A stretch of DNA of 64,000 nt from Hebobacterum sp964559435 (GTDB taxonomy: Bacteria; Armatimonadota; Hebobacteria; Hebobacterales; Hebobacteraceae), in assembly GCA_964559435.1 (NCBI GenBank), contig CAZLHI010000001.1:62001-126000 (forward strand). Direction: 5' to 3'. The position numbers were made by a program, and so were the translations under genes. Positions 42,066-50,191 of the stretch are shown piece by piece. The notes below the pieces were generated by a model. The model searched no databases. It was not told the origin of the DNA and saw only the letters and a program-made list of their open reading frames with translations. The stretch's first letter is position 1, and every line of letters starts with the position of its first letter.

Positions 42066-44456
42066 ATGACTGGCGCTAAGTCTGTGCTGGTCGCCGTAGC
42101 TATTGCGCTCGCTCTCCTGGTGGTTCTCCATGTGCCCGCCGGCGCAGAGGATCTGCCGGCCTTCGCGTATGCGTACGGACAGCCGGCCTTCGAGCCGATA
42201 GACGAACACGTCACGGGCCCCTGGGGCAGCGACGCCCGGGAGGCGCCTCCTCCGCTGGCCGTCGACGGTTCCCACATTCTCCTCGGCGGCCTCGACATCG
42301 ACCGCTTCGGCCGGGACGGAGCCTGGGTCGGCTTCTGGCCCTTCTCTTCTTCCGCACACGGACTGGGTGATCTCGACCCATACCTCTCGTTGGCCTGGCA
42401 TCACTGGGTCAGGGACCTGGACATCGGGCCGTCGGGCGATGTCTACGCATTGGATCAGGACTACGCCTGCATCCACCATTACAGCAATGAGGGGGACTTC
42501 CTCGGCGGCTGGGGAGGCAGACCAGGCGACAGGCTAAGGGGCTTCTACCATCCGACGGCGGTCTGCGTGGGACCCGACGCGTCTGTGTATGTGCTCGACG
42601 CGGGGCCAGGCCGCATCAAGCGATTCAGCCCCGATGGGGAGTCCCTTGGGATGTGGAACACGCCCATCGGCGACGGGACGCTTGTCTGCGCGGCCCTTGA
42701 CATCGCCGCCGGCTCGAGCGGAGTCTGGCTGCTGAACGCAACCAAAGACTACTACGGGACTACCGAGGACTGCCGGATCCATCGCTACTCCCCGGACGGA
42801 CTGGAGCAAGCGAACTGGAGCCTCGGGGCCGCCGAAGGGCGGCAGATACAGGTGGACAGCGATGGGCATGTCTGGGCCCTCTTCAGGCTCGACGGCATCC
42901 CCCACCTGTGCCAGTATGACGCGAGCGGCACGCTCCTCTCTGAGGTCGCGATCGACGAACATACCGAAGCGTTTGCGATCAGCCCCGACTCTCGGCTCTA
43001 TCTATTGGCACGCCAGGTCTGGACCTCGGCAACGTACCACTCGTTCGAGTATGTCTGCTACCGCATCGAGGTGAAGGACTTCGGGGGCGCCCTGTTACAG
43101 ACGTTCGGCGATCAGGCGGACATGGCGACGCGCGGCACGAGTGCATGGGGCCGGGGACTTGTGGTGACGCCGGAAGGGCACAGTTATGCCTTTGAGCGAT
43201 TCAACGAATGGTACTACGGCTATTCGGCCCACTATGACGCAGAGGGTCACCTCGTCGAGGTCATCGAGACCAACCACGCGCCCTTTTACGATCCCGTCAC
43301 GGACACGGTCGTGTTCCTCGCGGAGTGGCCCGGGATCCCTGGACCGGATGGCGACTACTACTCGCTCAGCTACTGGGAGTACGTTGATCCCCGGTGGACT
43401 GCGACCATATCGAGGCACTCCGCTGAGGGCGAGCTGATCGACACACTCACGGTGCCGGGGCCGATGGGTGACGGAGGCCTCGAGGAGTCGTCGGCGGGCC
43501 TCGTCTTCGACGCTGATGGGGACTTCGTCATAGTTCTGCTCCTGGTGGACATTGAGTACTACGATAAGAGCGTCCTCTGGGGTGCGACCGTGACCACCTC
43601 TGGTGAGCTTGTCCGGTCGTGGACTCTGGACCCCGGTCCGGACGCCTGGTGCGTCACTGCTCTGACAGTGGACGGCGGACGCAACCTCTACCTCGCTCTC
43701 GATCGGAGCAGCGGATGCTCAATCGAGAAGTACTCGCCGGGCGGGGCACTGATCGGCCGAATCGGTGAATACGGTTGGCACTCCTATGCGCACGCAGTCG
43801 GCGACATGCACCTCGATGAAGGAGGGCGGCTGCGGGTGTTGGACGAGGCGGCGAATCGCATTCTCGTGTTCGCCTATACGCCCGGACCGTTTCCGGATGT
43901 GCCGTACTGGCACTGGGCGAAGGACGCCGTGGCCGCCGCCTTTGGCGCCGGTGTGATCGCGGGATACGAAGACGGGCTCTACCATCCAGAGCTAGTTGTT
44001 TCCCGCGATCAGATGGCGGCCTACATCGCGCGCGCTTGCGCCGGCGGTGACGACAACGTGCCGCCTGGCCCCGCGGCGCCGACGTTCCAGGACGTGCCGG
44101 CAGACAACTGGGCCTATGACTACGTGGAGTACTGCGCGGCCGCGAAGATCGTCGAAGGCGTCGAGGTTGACCAATACGCACCGGGCCTGACCGTGGATCG
44201 CGCGCAAATGGCGGTCTACATCGCGCGCTCGATAGTCGAGCCCACCGGCGAAGAGGGCCTCGCCGACTACGACCCCGGAGGGGGCCAGCACTTCCTCGAC
44301 GTCCCAACAGACTACTGGGCCTACAAGCACATCGAATTCGTCGCAGATGCCGGCGTTGTGAGAGGCTATCCAGACGGCACGTACAGACCTCGGGATAGCG
44401 TCACCCGCGACCAGATGGCCGTCTACATAGCGAGGGCCTTCCATCTCATGATCTGA
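42066..44456 (+). CDS. Secreted NHL/six-bladed propeller protein with three SLH modules
   Basis: This 796-residue protein has a signal peptide ('VLVAVAIALALLVVLHVPAGA'). The propeller region has NHL-like repeats ('DLDIGPSGDVYALDQDYACI', 'GPDASVYVLDAGPGRIKRFS', 'DIAAGSSGVWLLN', 'MHLDEGGRLRVLDEAANRIL'). From residue ~608 it carries three SLH modules: 'FPDVPYWHWAKDAV', 'FQDVPADNWAYDYVEYC' and 'FLDVPTDYWAYKHIEF', each with an RDQMA or RAQMA end. ATG 42066 puts the signal at the N-terminus; the frame is open for 94 codons before it but without secretory character. It is likely a wall-anchored companion of the LVIVD protein 560 bases upstream. Confidence 0.9.
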   Translation: MTGAKSVLVAVAIALALLVVLHVPAGAEDLPAFAYAYGQPAFEPIDEHVTGPWGSDAREAPPPLAVDGSHILLGGLDIDRFGRDGAWVGFWPFSSSAHGLGDLDPYLSLAWHHWVRDLDIGPSGDVYALDQDYACIHHYSNEGDFLGGWGGRPGDRLRGFYHPTAVCVGPDASVYVLDAGPGRIKRFSPDGESLGMWNTPIGDGTLVCAALDIAAGSSGVWLLNATKDYYGTTEDCRIHRYSPDGLEQANWSLGAAEGRQIQVDSDGHVWALFRLDGIPHLCQYDASGTLLSEVAIDEHTEAFAISPDSRLYLLARQVWTSATYHSFEYVCYRIEVKDFGGALLQTFGDQADMATRGTSAWGRGLVVTPEGHSYAFERFNEWYYGYSAHYDAEGHLVEVIETNHAPFYDPVTDTVVFLAEWPGIPGPDGDYYSLSYWEYVDPRWTATISRHSAEGELIDTLTVPGPMGDGGLEESSAGLVFDADGDFVIVLLLVDIEYYDKSVLWGATVTTSGELVRSWTLDPGPDAWCVTALTVDGGRNLYLALDRSSGCSIEKYSPGGALIGRIGEYGWHSYAHAVGDMHLDEGGRLRVLDEAANRILVFAYTPGPFPDVPYWHWAKDAVAAAFGAGVIAGYEDGLYHPELVVSRDQMAAYIARACAGGDDNVPPGPAAPTFQDVPADNWAYDYVEYCAAAKIVEGVEVDQYAPGLTVDRAQMAVYIARSIVEPTGEEGLADYDPGGGQHFLDVPTDYWAYKHIEFVADAGVVRGYPDGTYRPRDSVTRDQMAVYIARAFHLMI

Positions 44457-44652
44457 GATCTGCCGCCCACAACACAGGCCTTGGGGTCCCCAGGGACCAG
44501 ATGACGACACGTGGTGGCGAAGGGCAGGCTTAGCAGCCTGTCCTTCGCGTAGGCCTGCCTCGGTTCGGCCTTTGTCTCTGCAAACACTCATTCGCCGTTT
44601 ATCTGTTTGGCTTTCAAGCGCATTTTCTGTCCCCCGATCACCCGTTTGGCTA
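44457..44652. other. Intergenic segment with a strong hairpin before the dcw promoter
   Basis: No coding frame is supported here. GCGAAGGGCAGGCT (44517-44530) pairs with AGCCTGTCCTTCGC (44535-44548) over 14 positions with one G-U pair and a TAGC loop. A smaller GGTCCC/GGGACC hairpin is at 44485-44498. The large hairpin has no T-tract but probably ends transcription of the SLH gene or insulates the dcw cluster. Confidence 0.55.
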
Positions 44653-44683
44653 TTGACATACCCGGGGGGCTGTGTGGTATGGT
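44653..44683 (+). promoter_or_regulatory. dcw cluster promoter (Pmra)
   Basis: TTGACA (44653-44658) is followed after 19 bases by TATGGT (44678-44683), preceded by TGTGG. Transcription would begin near 44690, just before an ATG at 44692 and upstream of the 10-base G-rich tandem repeats at 44701-44724. It is the only clear promoter before mraZ. Confidence 0.6.
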
Positions 44684-44700
44684 TGTCCACCATGTCCCCT

Positions 44701-44724
44701 GGAACGGGGGAGAACGGGGGAGAA
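44701..44724 (+). promoter_or_regulatory. Putative MraZ operator (10-bp tandem repeats)
   Basis: GGAACGGGGG, AGAACGGGGG and AGAA follow each other in exact 10-base steps. MraZ in other bacteria binds direct repeats spaced one helical turn apart upstream of its own gene and represses the dcw operon. The repeat unit here is G-rich like the TGGG-n5 repeats of enterobacteria. The repeats are seen; MraZ binding is inference. Confidence 0.5.
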
Positions 44725-44772
44725 TTCCCTGATCCGCAAGGACGGAAGAGGCGAGGGAGAGTTCGCACGAAG

Positions 44773-45198
44773 ATGCTGACCGGAGAGTTTCTGCATCAGC
44801 TTGACGACCGAGGGCGGGTGGCCGTTCCCCGAGCCCACCGAGAGATCATGCAGCACGGCGGCTTCGTGACGCGCGGCTGGTATGGCTGCCTCTTTCTATT
44901 CCCGTGGGAGGAGTGGCGGAAGATAGAAGACCGCCTGAAACAAGTTCGAATCACCGACGTCAAGTGGGACGTGGTCAAGCAGTTCTTCAGCAGCGGCGCG
45001 AAAGTTTTCCTGGACCGCCAGGGCCGGATCAACATTCCGGCCGCGCTCCGCGAATACGCCGGCATCGATGGGGACGTAGTCGTGCGAGGGGTCATCGACC
45101 GGATCGAGATATGGGGCAAGGACCGCTGGGTTTCATATCAGCAGGAGGAGTTTACACCCGAACGGATGATGGAGAAGGCCGCTGAGATTGGGATCTGA
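44773..45198 (+). CDS. mraZ: Transcriptional regulator MraZ
   Basis: This 141-residue protein has two AbrB/MraZ half-domains with the typical strings 'LDDRGRVAVPRAHRE' (residues about 9-23) and 'LDRQGRINIPAALREYAGI'. MraZ forms a ring of DNA-binding swapped hairpins and controls the division and cell-wall cluster. ATG 44773 gives the family-typical start (MLTGEF, compare MFRGEY) with GAGGGAGAG upstream. An ATG at 44692 in the same frame would add 27 residues containing the operator repeats and would be nearly leaderless. It opens the dcw cluster and overlaps rsmH by 11 bases. Confidence 0.93.
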   Translation: MLTGEFLHQLDDRGRVAVPRAHREIMQHGGFVTRGWYGCLFLFPWEEWRKIEDRLKQVRITDVKWDVVKQFFSSGAKVFLDRQGRINIPAALREYAGIDGDVVVRGVIDRIEIWGKDRWVSYQQEEFTPERMMEKAAEIGI

Positions 45199-46141
45199 TA
45201 CATGGGAGGGAGAAAGCGCAGAAGAGCCGGCAGAGCACCGGCCGGTCCTCGTGGAGGAGACCTTAGAGTATCTCGCAGCGGAGCCAGGCGATCTATTAGT
45301 TGATGCAACAGTCGGTAGTGGCGGGCATGCGGCGGCGATACTCGAGCGGATAAAGCCTGGCGGCCGGTTGATCGGGATCGACCGAGACCCGGAAGCGATA
45401 GAGAGAGCGAAGACACGGCTGGCCGGAGAGCCGATCACTCTGGTAAACGATAACCACGCGCGATTGGAGGTGATCTTAGACGAACTCGGGATAGACGCAG
45501 TGGACGGGGTCCTCGTCGACTGCGGCGTGTCCCTCGAGCAACTGACGACCGGCCGACGCGGCTTCAGCTTTCGACTCGACGGGCCGCTCGACATGAGGAT
45601 GGACCCTACGCAAGAAACCAGTGCGGCCGATCTCGTGAACAAATTGCCAGAGCAAGACTTGTCTGGAATCCTCTGGAGATACGGAGGGGAACGGCGGGCG
45701 CGAAGAATCGCAAGAGCGATAGTAGCAGCAAGGCAGCAACATCCCATCACAACCACAGCACAGCTCGCAGCAACCATCGCAGCAGCAGTTCCACGGCGGG
45801 CGCACCCGAGACGCCTGCACGCAGCCACGAAGTCCTTCATGGCGCTGAGGGTAGCCGTAAACGACGAGCTCGGGGCGCTTCGCGAAGTACTCGACGCAGC
45901 AATCCGTCGCACTAGAGCTCGCGGCAGAATCGTAGTACTGACGTACCACAGTCTCGATGGCGGTGAAACAAAGGGGGCTTTCCGCCAGGGCAGCGATCGC
46001 AGCAGGCGCCCGCCTCCCCCCTCCGGAGAGGGTCCTCGAGTGAGGGTCTTGACCAAGAAAGCTGTCAAGCCGTCGGAGCGCGAGATCAGAGAGAACCCTC
46101 GCGCGCGGTCAGCGACTCTGCGAGCAGCAGAGAAGCTGTAA
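45188..46141 (+). CDS. rsmH: 16S rRNA (cytosine1402-N4)-methyltransferase RsmH
   Basis: This 317-residue SAM enzyme has 'HRPVLVEETLEYL', the SAM loop 'VDATVGSGGHAAAILE', 'GIDRDPEAI', 'VDCGVSLEQL', 'GFSFRLDGPLDMRMDP', and the C-terminal 'VLTKKAVKPSEREI' followed by 'RENPRARSATLRAAEKL'. The catalytic-domain end usually reads YHSLEDR-x-VK-x-x-F; here it is 'YHSLDGGETKGAFRQGS', with a Pro-rich insertion after it ('RRPPPPSGEGPR'). TTG 45188, with GGAGAAGG upstream, overlaps mraZ. A GCA/CAG-rich stretch at 45710-45800 gives Ala/Gln-rich sequence. It is intact and second in the cluster. Confidence 0.95.
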   Translation: MGSDTWEGESAEEPAEHRPVLVEETLEYLAAEPGDLLVDATVGSGGHAAAILERIKPGGRLIGIDRDPEAIERAKTRLAGEPITLVNDNHARLEVILDELGIDAVDGVLVDCGVSLEQLTTGRRGFSFRLDGPLDMRMDPTQETSAADLVNKLPEQDLSGILWRYGGERRARRIARAIVAARQQHPITTTAQLAATIAAAVPRRAHPRRLHAATKSFMALRVAVNDELGALREVLDAAIRRTRARGRIVVLTYHSLDGGETKGAFRQGSDRSRRPPPPSGEGPRVRVLTKKAVKPSEREIRENPRARSATLRAAEKL

Positions 46142-46251
46142 GTGGGAGAATCACCGCGGCGCAATCGTGTCGCACGAAGTAGCTGACGTGAGAGCTGCCG
46201 CGGAAGCCAAGAAAAGAACATAGTTAGTAAGGAAGCAGGGCGGCGGGTAGC

Positions 46252-46773
46252 ATGAGATCGCAGCAAGTGTTGTCGCAGTGCCGGGCATGGGAACTGCCCA
46301 TATCCTCCAAGCAACAGCCAAGCAGTCCGACGCAACGTCAACCGGTAGGACTCGAAGCAGGGATTGCAGCAGTGCTGCTCGCCGCCCTAGGCTTCGCCCT
46401 CATACTGGGCTACGCCGCGGCCTCCGCCACCATCACGCGCAACGGCTACGTCGAGATGGGGCTGCGCGAGGAGATCGAGGATCTGCGTGCACAGAGTGCT
46501 CTTCTTCGCTATCAGATCCACCTGGCGGAATCCGGCGAGCGAATCCGGGAAGTCGCCGCTCGCCTCGGTCTCGAACCCGCGCATCCCTTTGACGAAGTCG
46601 ACTACGTGCTTCTCCCCCAGCCCGCCCCGGGAGACGTGAGCCGGCTGGCTGCGGCTGAGGGACAAGAGGAATCGGCCGGAATAGCGTCGGTGTTGGCGGA
46701 GCTCGCAGCAGGAGTCGTGACCAGCACCGCAGGCCGTGCGGAGGCGAGTACGGCTCCAGGCCACCGCCCCTAG
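46252..46773 (+). CDS. ftsL: Cell division protein FtsL-like
   Basis: This 173-residue bitopic protein has a cytoplasmic N-terminus of about 33 residues, a membrane helix 'AGIAAVLLAALGFALILGYA' (near 36-56), then a short coiled coil 'EMGLREEIEDLRAQSALLRY' and 'ESGERIREVAARLGLEPAHP', the usual FtsL/DivIC pattern. The C-terminal 50 residues are Ala/Glu-rich and non-conserved. Its position between rsmH and ftsI is the classic ftsL slot. FtsL links FtsQ/DivIB to the FtsW-FtsI synthase. The TAG stop codon sits in the loop of a terminator-like hairpin. Confidence 0.85.
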   Translation: MRSQQVLSQCRAWELPISSKQQPSSPTQRQPVGLEAGIAAVLLAALGFALILGYAAASATITRNGYVEMGLREEIEDLRAQSALLRYQIHLAESGERIREVAARLGLEPAHPFDEVDYVLLPQPAPGDVSRLAAAEGQEESAGIASVLAELAAGVVTSTAGRAEASTAPGHRP

Positions 46774-46786
46774 GCGGTGGCCTTTT
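46759..46786 (+). terminator. Terminator-like hairpin at the ftsL stop codon
   Basis: GGCCACCGCC (46759-46768) and GGCGGTGGCC (46773-46782) form a perfect 10-base stem with a CCTA loop, followed by TTTT (46783-46786). The ftsL TAG overlaps the loop. It lies 28 bases before ftsI, inside the dcw cluster, so it may act as a partial terminator coupled to ftsL translation. Confidence 0.65.
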
Positions 46787-46813
46787 GTGTGGCCGGACTT
46801 TTGGGATCCTGTC

Positions 46814-48574
46814 ATGAAGTACGTAGGATGCAGACAAATATCTCGACGGGGCAAGGTCTGGGCGGTCATAGCGATCGCCTGTTTCGCAGGGCTGGGTTAC
46901 AGGCTCTACCGCATTCAGATCATCGATCACGGCAGGCTCTCCGGCAAAGCCTTGAAGATACGCGAACGATGCTGGTCGATCGAGGCGCCGCGAGGCAACA
47001 TCTACGACCGCAATGGCAATCCTCTCGCGCTGAATCTCAAGCTCTTCTCTGTGGCCGCCGACCCGGAACTGGTGAAGCGGCCAGCCGAGGTGGCGGCAGA
47101 TCTCGGCCCCTTACTTCGCATGGACGAGGCACCTCTTGCCACGAAGCTCGCCGCAGGCGATGGGGTAAGATATGTTCTTCTGCAGGATTGGGTGGACGCG
47201 CCCGCGGCCGATGCCATCCGACAGCTCGAATGCGCCGGGCTGATTGTCAGCACGCGGTGGAAGCGCGCCTATCCTCACGCACACCTCGCGGCGTCGCTGC
47301 TCGGCTTTGTCAACCGCGACAGCACTGCTCTTGGAGGCATCGAGAAAGCGCTGGACGATCGCCTGGCGGGCGCCGACGGCGAGATGCTGGTGGTGCTCGA
47401 CGGCCGGCTGCCGCGCTCGCGTGCCCTGATACCCCAGCGAACCATCGTGACCCGACAGATGAGACCGGGCAGCAGTGCCGTTCTCACCTTGGATCTCGAT
47501 ATTCAAGCGATTGCCGAGGAAGAGCTGGTCAAGGCGGTCGAGAACGCACGCGCGGCCGGCGGGACGGCGCTCGTGATGGAACCGAACACCGGCGACGTTC
47601 TCGCACTCGCAACTCGGCCGGGCTTCGATCCCAACGAGTTCTGGCGGTACCCTCGTCAGACGTGGGTCAACCCGGCCGTGGCCAGTCCCTACGAACCGGG
47701 GTCGACCTTCAAGGTCATCACGGCGTGCGCGGCCATCGAAGAGGGAGTCATGAGCCGCGGCGAGAGGTACGACTGCTCTGGCAGTCGGTCGATAGGCCGA
47801 CGCAAGATCAGCTGCGCCCTGCATGGCGGCACCAGAGCGCACGGGACGCTGGACCTCGACGGCATGATCGTGCACTCCTGCAACACGGGCATCGCCTCCG
47901 TCGCCTCGAGCCTTGGTTCAGACCGCATGAACGCGTGGCTCCAACGCTTTGGCTTCGGCCAGGAGACGGGCATCGAGCTGGCCGGTGAGTCGCGCGGGAT
48001 CTTGCCTCCACCAGACGAATGGTCCCGCATGAGGCTGGCCAACATCGGGTTCGGCCAGGGCATCAGCGTCACGCCGCTGCAGCTCTTGTCCGCCTATTGC
48101 GCAATAGCCAACGGTGGCTGGCTCGTCCGACCCCGATTGCTTAGGGCGATCATGCATCCAGATGGAGCAACCGAGCACGCGGGCCGCCCCCAGCCAGAGC
48201 ACATTCTCTCCGAGGCCACGTGCGAGCGCATGCGGCGTGTGATGACCCGGGTGGTCGAAGAAGGCACGGGCAAGACTGCCCGCGTGCCCGGTCGCACCGT
48301 TGCAGGCAAGACGGGAACGGCGCAAAAGCCCACACCCGAGGCGGGCTTCAAGTCCGGGAAGTACATAGCTTCCTTCGCCGGGTTCGCGCCGGCAGAGGAC
48401 CCGAAGATAGCCGTGCTAGTGATAATCGACGAACCTCGCAGAGCGCACTACGGGGGGATCGTGGCGGCCCCCGCCTCTCGCGCAATCTGCGAGCGGGCCC
48501 TGACCCACCTGCGCGTGCCGCCGGCGACACCGGGGGCGCAAATCGACCTGGCGATGGCCGACAGGGGTCGCTGA
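46814..48574 (+). CDS. ftsI: Peptidoglycan transpeptidase FtsI (class B PBP)
   Basis: This 586-residue class B penicillin-binding protein has an N-terminal membrane helix ('VWAVIAIACFAGLGYRLYRI'), the dimerisation-domain motif 'APRGNIYDRNGNPLALN', and the transpeptidase motifs S-x-x-K in 'EPGSTFKVITACAA' (Ser about residue 297), S-x-N in 'VHSCNTGIAS' and K-T-G in 'GKTGTAQKP'. It cross-links septal peptidoglycan with FtsW. No C-terminal PASTA domains are present. ATG 46814 is used; an upstream frame reaches into the hairpin. It ends 84 bases before murE. Confidence 0.95.
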   Translation: MKYVGCRQISRRGKVWAVIAIACFAGLGYRLYRIQIIDHGRLSGKALKIRERCWSIEAPRGNIYDRNGNPLALNLKLFSVAADPELVKRPAEVAADLGPLLRMDEAPLATKLAAGDGVRYVLLQDWVDAPAADAIRQLECAGLIVSTRWKRAYPHAHLAASLLGFVNRDSTALGGIEKALDDRLAGADGEMLVVLDGRLPRSRALIPQRTIVTRQMRPGSSAVLTLDLDIQAIAEEELVKAVENARAAGGTALVMEPNTGDVLALATRPGFDPNEFWRYPRQTWVNPAVASPYEPGSTFKVITACAAIEEGVMSRGERYDCSGSRSIGRRKISCALHGGTRAHGTLDLDGMIVHSCNTGIASVASSLGSDRMNAWLQRFGFGQETGIELAGESRGILPPPDEWSRMRLANIGFGQGISVTPLQLLSAYCAIANGGWLVRPRLLRAIMHPDGATEHAGRPQPEHILSEATCERMRRVMTRVVEEGTGKTARVPGRTVAGKTGTAQKPTPEAGFKSGKYIASFAGFAPAEDPKIAVLVIIDEPRRAHYGGIVAAPASRAICERALTHLRVPPATPGAQIDLAMADRGR

Positions 48575-48622
48575 TAGCCTCTGGAATGCGCGGTAGGCCT
48601 CCGCTGCGGCACGAGGCCTGAG

Positions 48623-48631
48623 TGCTATAAT
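48623..48631 (+). promoter_or_regulatory. Extended -10 promoter upstream of murE
   Basis: TGCTATAAT (48623-48631) is a perfect extended -10 element in the short ftsI-murE gap, about 28 bases before the GTG of murE. The -35 region is poor, as allowed for extended -10 promoters. It could give murE and later genes independent expression. Confidence 0.5.
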
Positions 48632-48658
48632 CACCTATGAGAGAGGGTCTGCCCTGCT

Positions 48659-50191
48659 GTGAGCAGCCGGAATTCGCCCCGGGAACGGGGCGTGCCATTC
48701 GAATCGCTCTTTGCCCAGGCCGGCGGTGTGAAGTTCGTCGGCGATCCGCAGGTGAGGGTGGCGGGCATCGCCTATGACTCCCGAAGAGTCGCTCCAGGTT
48801 ATGCCTTTGTCGCCATCCGCGGCCAGCGCGCTGACGGGCACGACTTCATAGCCGAAGCAGTTGCAGACGGCGCAACGGCCCTCGTGGTCGATGCAGACCG
48901 CGAGGCCGGTCTCTCGCCCCCTCCCCATGGTGCAATCGCTGTGGTGGCCGATTCTCGTGCGGCTATGGCCTCGATGGCTCGCGCGTTCTACGAGGATCCG
49001 TCCAGCCGACTTACCCTGGCAGGGGTCACCGGCACAAACGGCAAGAGCACGACGGCACTTATGATCGACTCGATCTTTCGCGCCGCCGGGCACAAGAGCG
49101 GCGTGATCGGCACGCTTGAGTACCGAATCGGCGATCGCCGAATGAGGGCGCCACACACGACTCCGGAGGCAGTAGATCTTCAGAGCCTCCTGGCCGAGAT
49201 GGTCGAAGAAGGCGTGACCCACGCGGCGATGGAGGTTTCCTCCCACGCGCTGGCACTCCACCGGGCGGACGGCTGCCGATTTGCTGCGGCGGTCTTCACG
49301 AACCTGACGCCGGAGCACCTCGACTTCCATGCTGACATGGCGGACTACCTTGCGGCCAAGCGCCGCCTCTTCCAGGACCCGCAGCACCTGCCGGCCGAGG
49401 GCGAGCGCGTGAACGCTGTGAACATCGACGATGAGGCGGGAAGATTGATCGCCGAGAAAGCTGTCGGCCATACTCTGACCTACGGGCTCTCGAGTGAGGC
49501 CCACTGCCGAGCCGAGCATATCGACCTCCGCTCCAATGGCACTGACTTCCTCGCCGTGCATCCCGCCGGCCGTGTGCCGATCCGTATGCACCTCATGGGT
49601 GAGTTCAATGTCTACAACGCGCTCGGGGCGCTCGCCGCCTGCATCGGTCTCGGCATACCAGCGGATATCGCCTGCTCCGCCATCCAGCAGATGCAACCGG
49701 TGCGCGGCCGCTTCGAGCGAGTACCCAGCGACATCCGCAGTGTTCTCGTTGACTACGCTCACTCGCCTGACGGCCTGCGTCGCGCCCTGGAGACGGCACG
49801 GAAGTTGACGGAAGGCCGAGTAATCGTGGTCTTCGGATGCGGCGGCGACCGGGACAGGACAAAAAGGCCCGTCATGGGCGAGCTGGCCAGCCGCCTGGCA
49901 GACACGTGCGTTATCACTTCGGACAACCCCCGAACTGAGCGTCCGGAGGCGATAATCGGCGAGATACTGGCCGGCATCCCCAAGGAAACACGTGCAGGGT
50001 GTCACGTTGAATCCGACCGTGCCGCGGCGATACGCCTCGCAATCGAAGATGCCAGCCCCGAGGACCTCGTGCTCATCGCCGGCAAGGGCCACGAAGACTA
50101 CCAGATCTTTGCCGATAGAACCGTTCACTTCGATGACCGAGAAGTCGCGGCCAAGGTGCTCCAGGAACTCGCGGGAGGGACAGGTGCCTGA
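48659..50191 (+). CDS. murE: UDP-MurNAc-L-Ala-D-Glu:meso-DAP ligase MurE
   Basis: This 510-residue Mur ligase has the N-terminal UMAG-binding 'IAYDSRRVAPGYAFVAIRG', ATP loop 'GVTGTNGKSTTALMIDSI' (near residues 122-139), 'AMEVSSHALALHR', the carbamylated-Lys region 'HADMADYLAAKRRLFQ', and 'VDYAHSPDGLRRALE'. The specificity motif 'SDNPRTERPEAI' (DNPR) indicates meso-diaminopimelate as the third residue. It starts at GTG 48659, with GAGAGGG upstream. Its end overlaps the murF start by eight bases. Confidence 0.96.
   Translation: MSSRNSPRERGVPFESLFAQAGGVKFVGDPQVRVAGIAYDSRRVAPGYAFVAIRGQRADGHDFIAEAVADGATALVVDADREAGLSPPPHGAIAVVADSRAAMASMARAFYEDPSSRLTLAGVTGTNGKSTTALMIDSIFRAAGHKSGVIGTLEYRIGDRRMRAPHTTPEAVDLQSLLAEMVEEGVTHAAMEVSSHALALHRADGCRFAAAVFTNLTPEHLDFHADMADYLAAKRRLFQDPQHLPAEGERVNAVNIDDEAGRLIAEKAVGHTLTYGLSSEAHCRAEHIDLRSNGTDFLAVHPAGRVPIRMHLMGEFNVYNALGALAACIGLGIPADIACSAIQQMQPVRGRFERVPSDIRSVLVDYAHSPDGLRRALETARKLTEGRVIVVFGCGGDRDRTKRPVMGELASRLADTCVITSDNPRTERPEAIIGEILAGIPKETRAGCHVESDRAAAIRLAIEDASPEDLVLIAGKGHEDYQIFADRTVHFDDREVAAKVLQELAGGTGA

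Noticed and set aside
45133..46341. 402-codon minus-strand frame opposite rsmH
   Set aside because: Ser/Arg-rich antisense frame; rsmH has intact SAM motifs.
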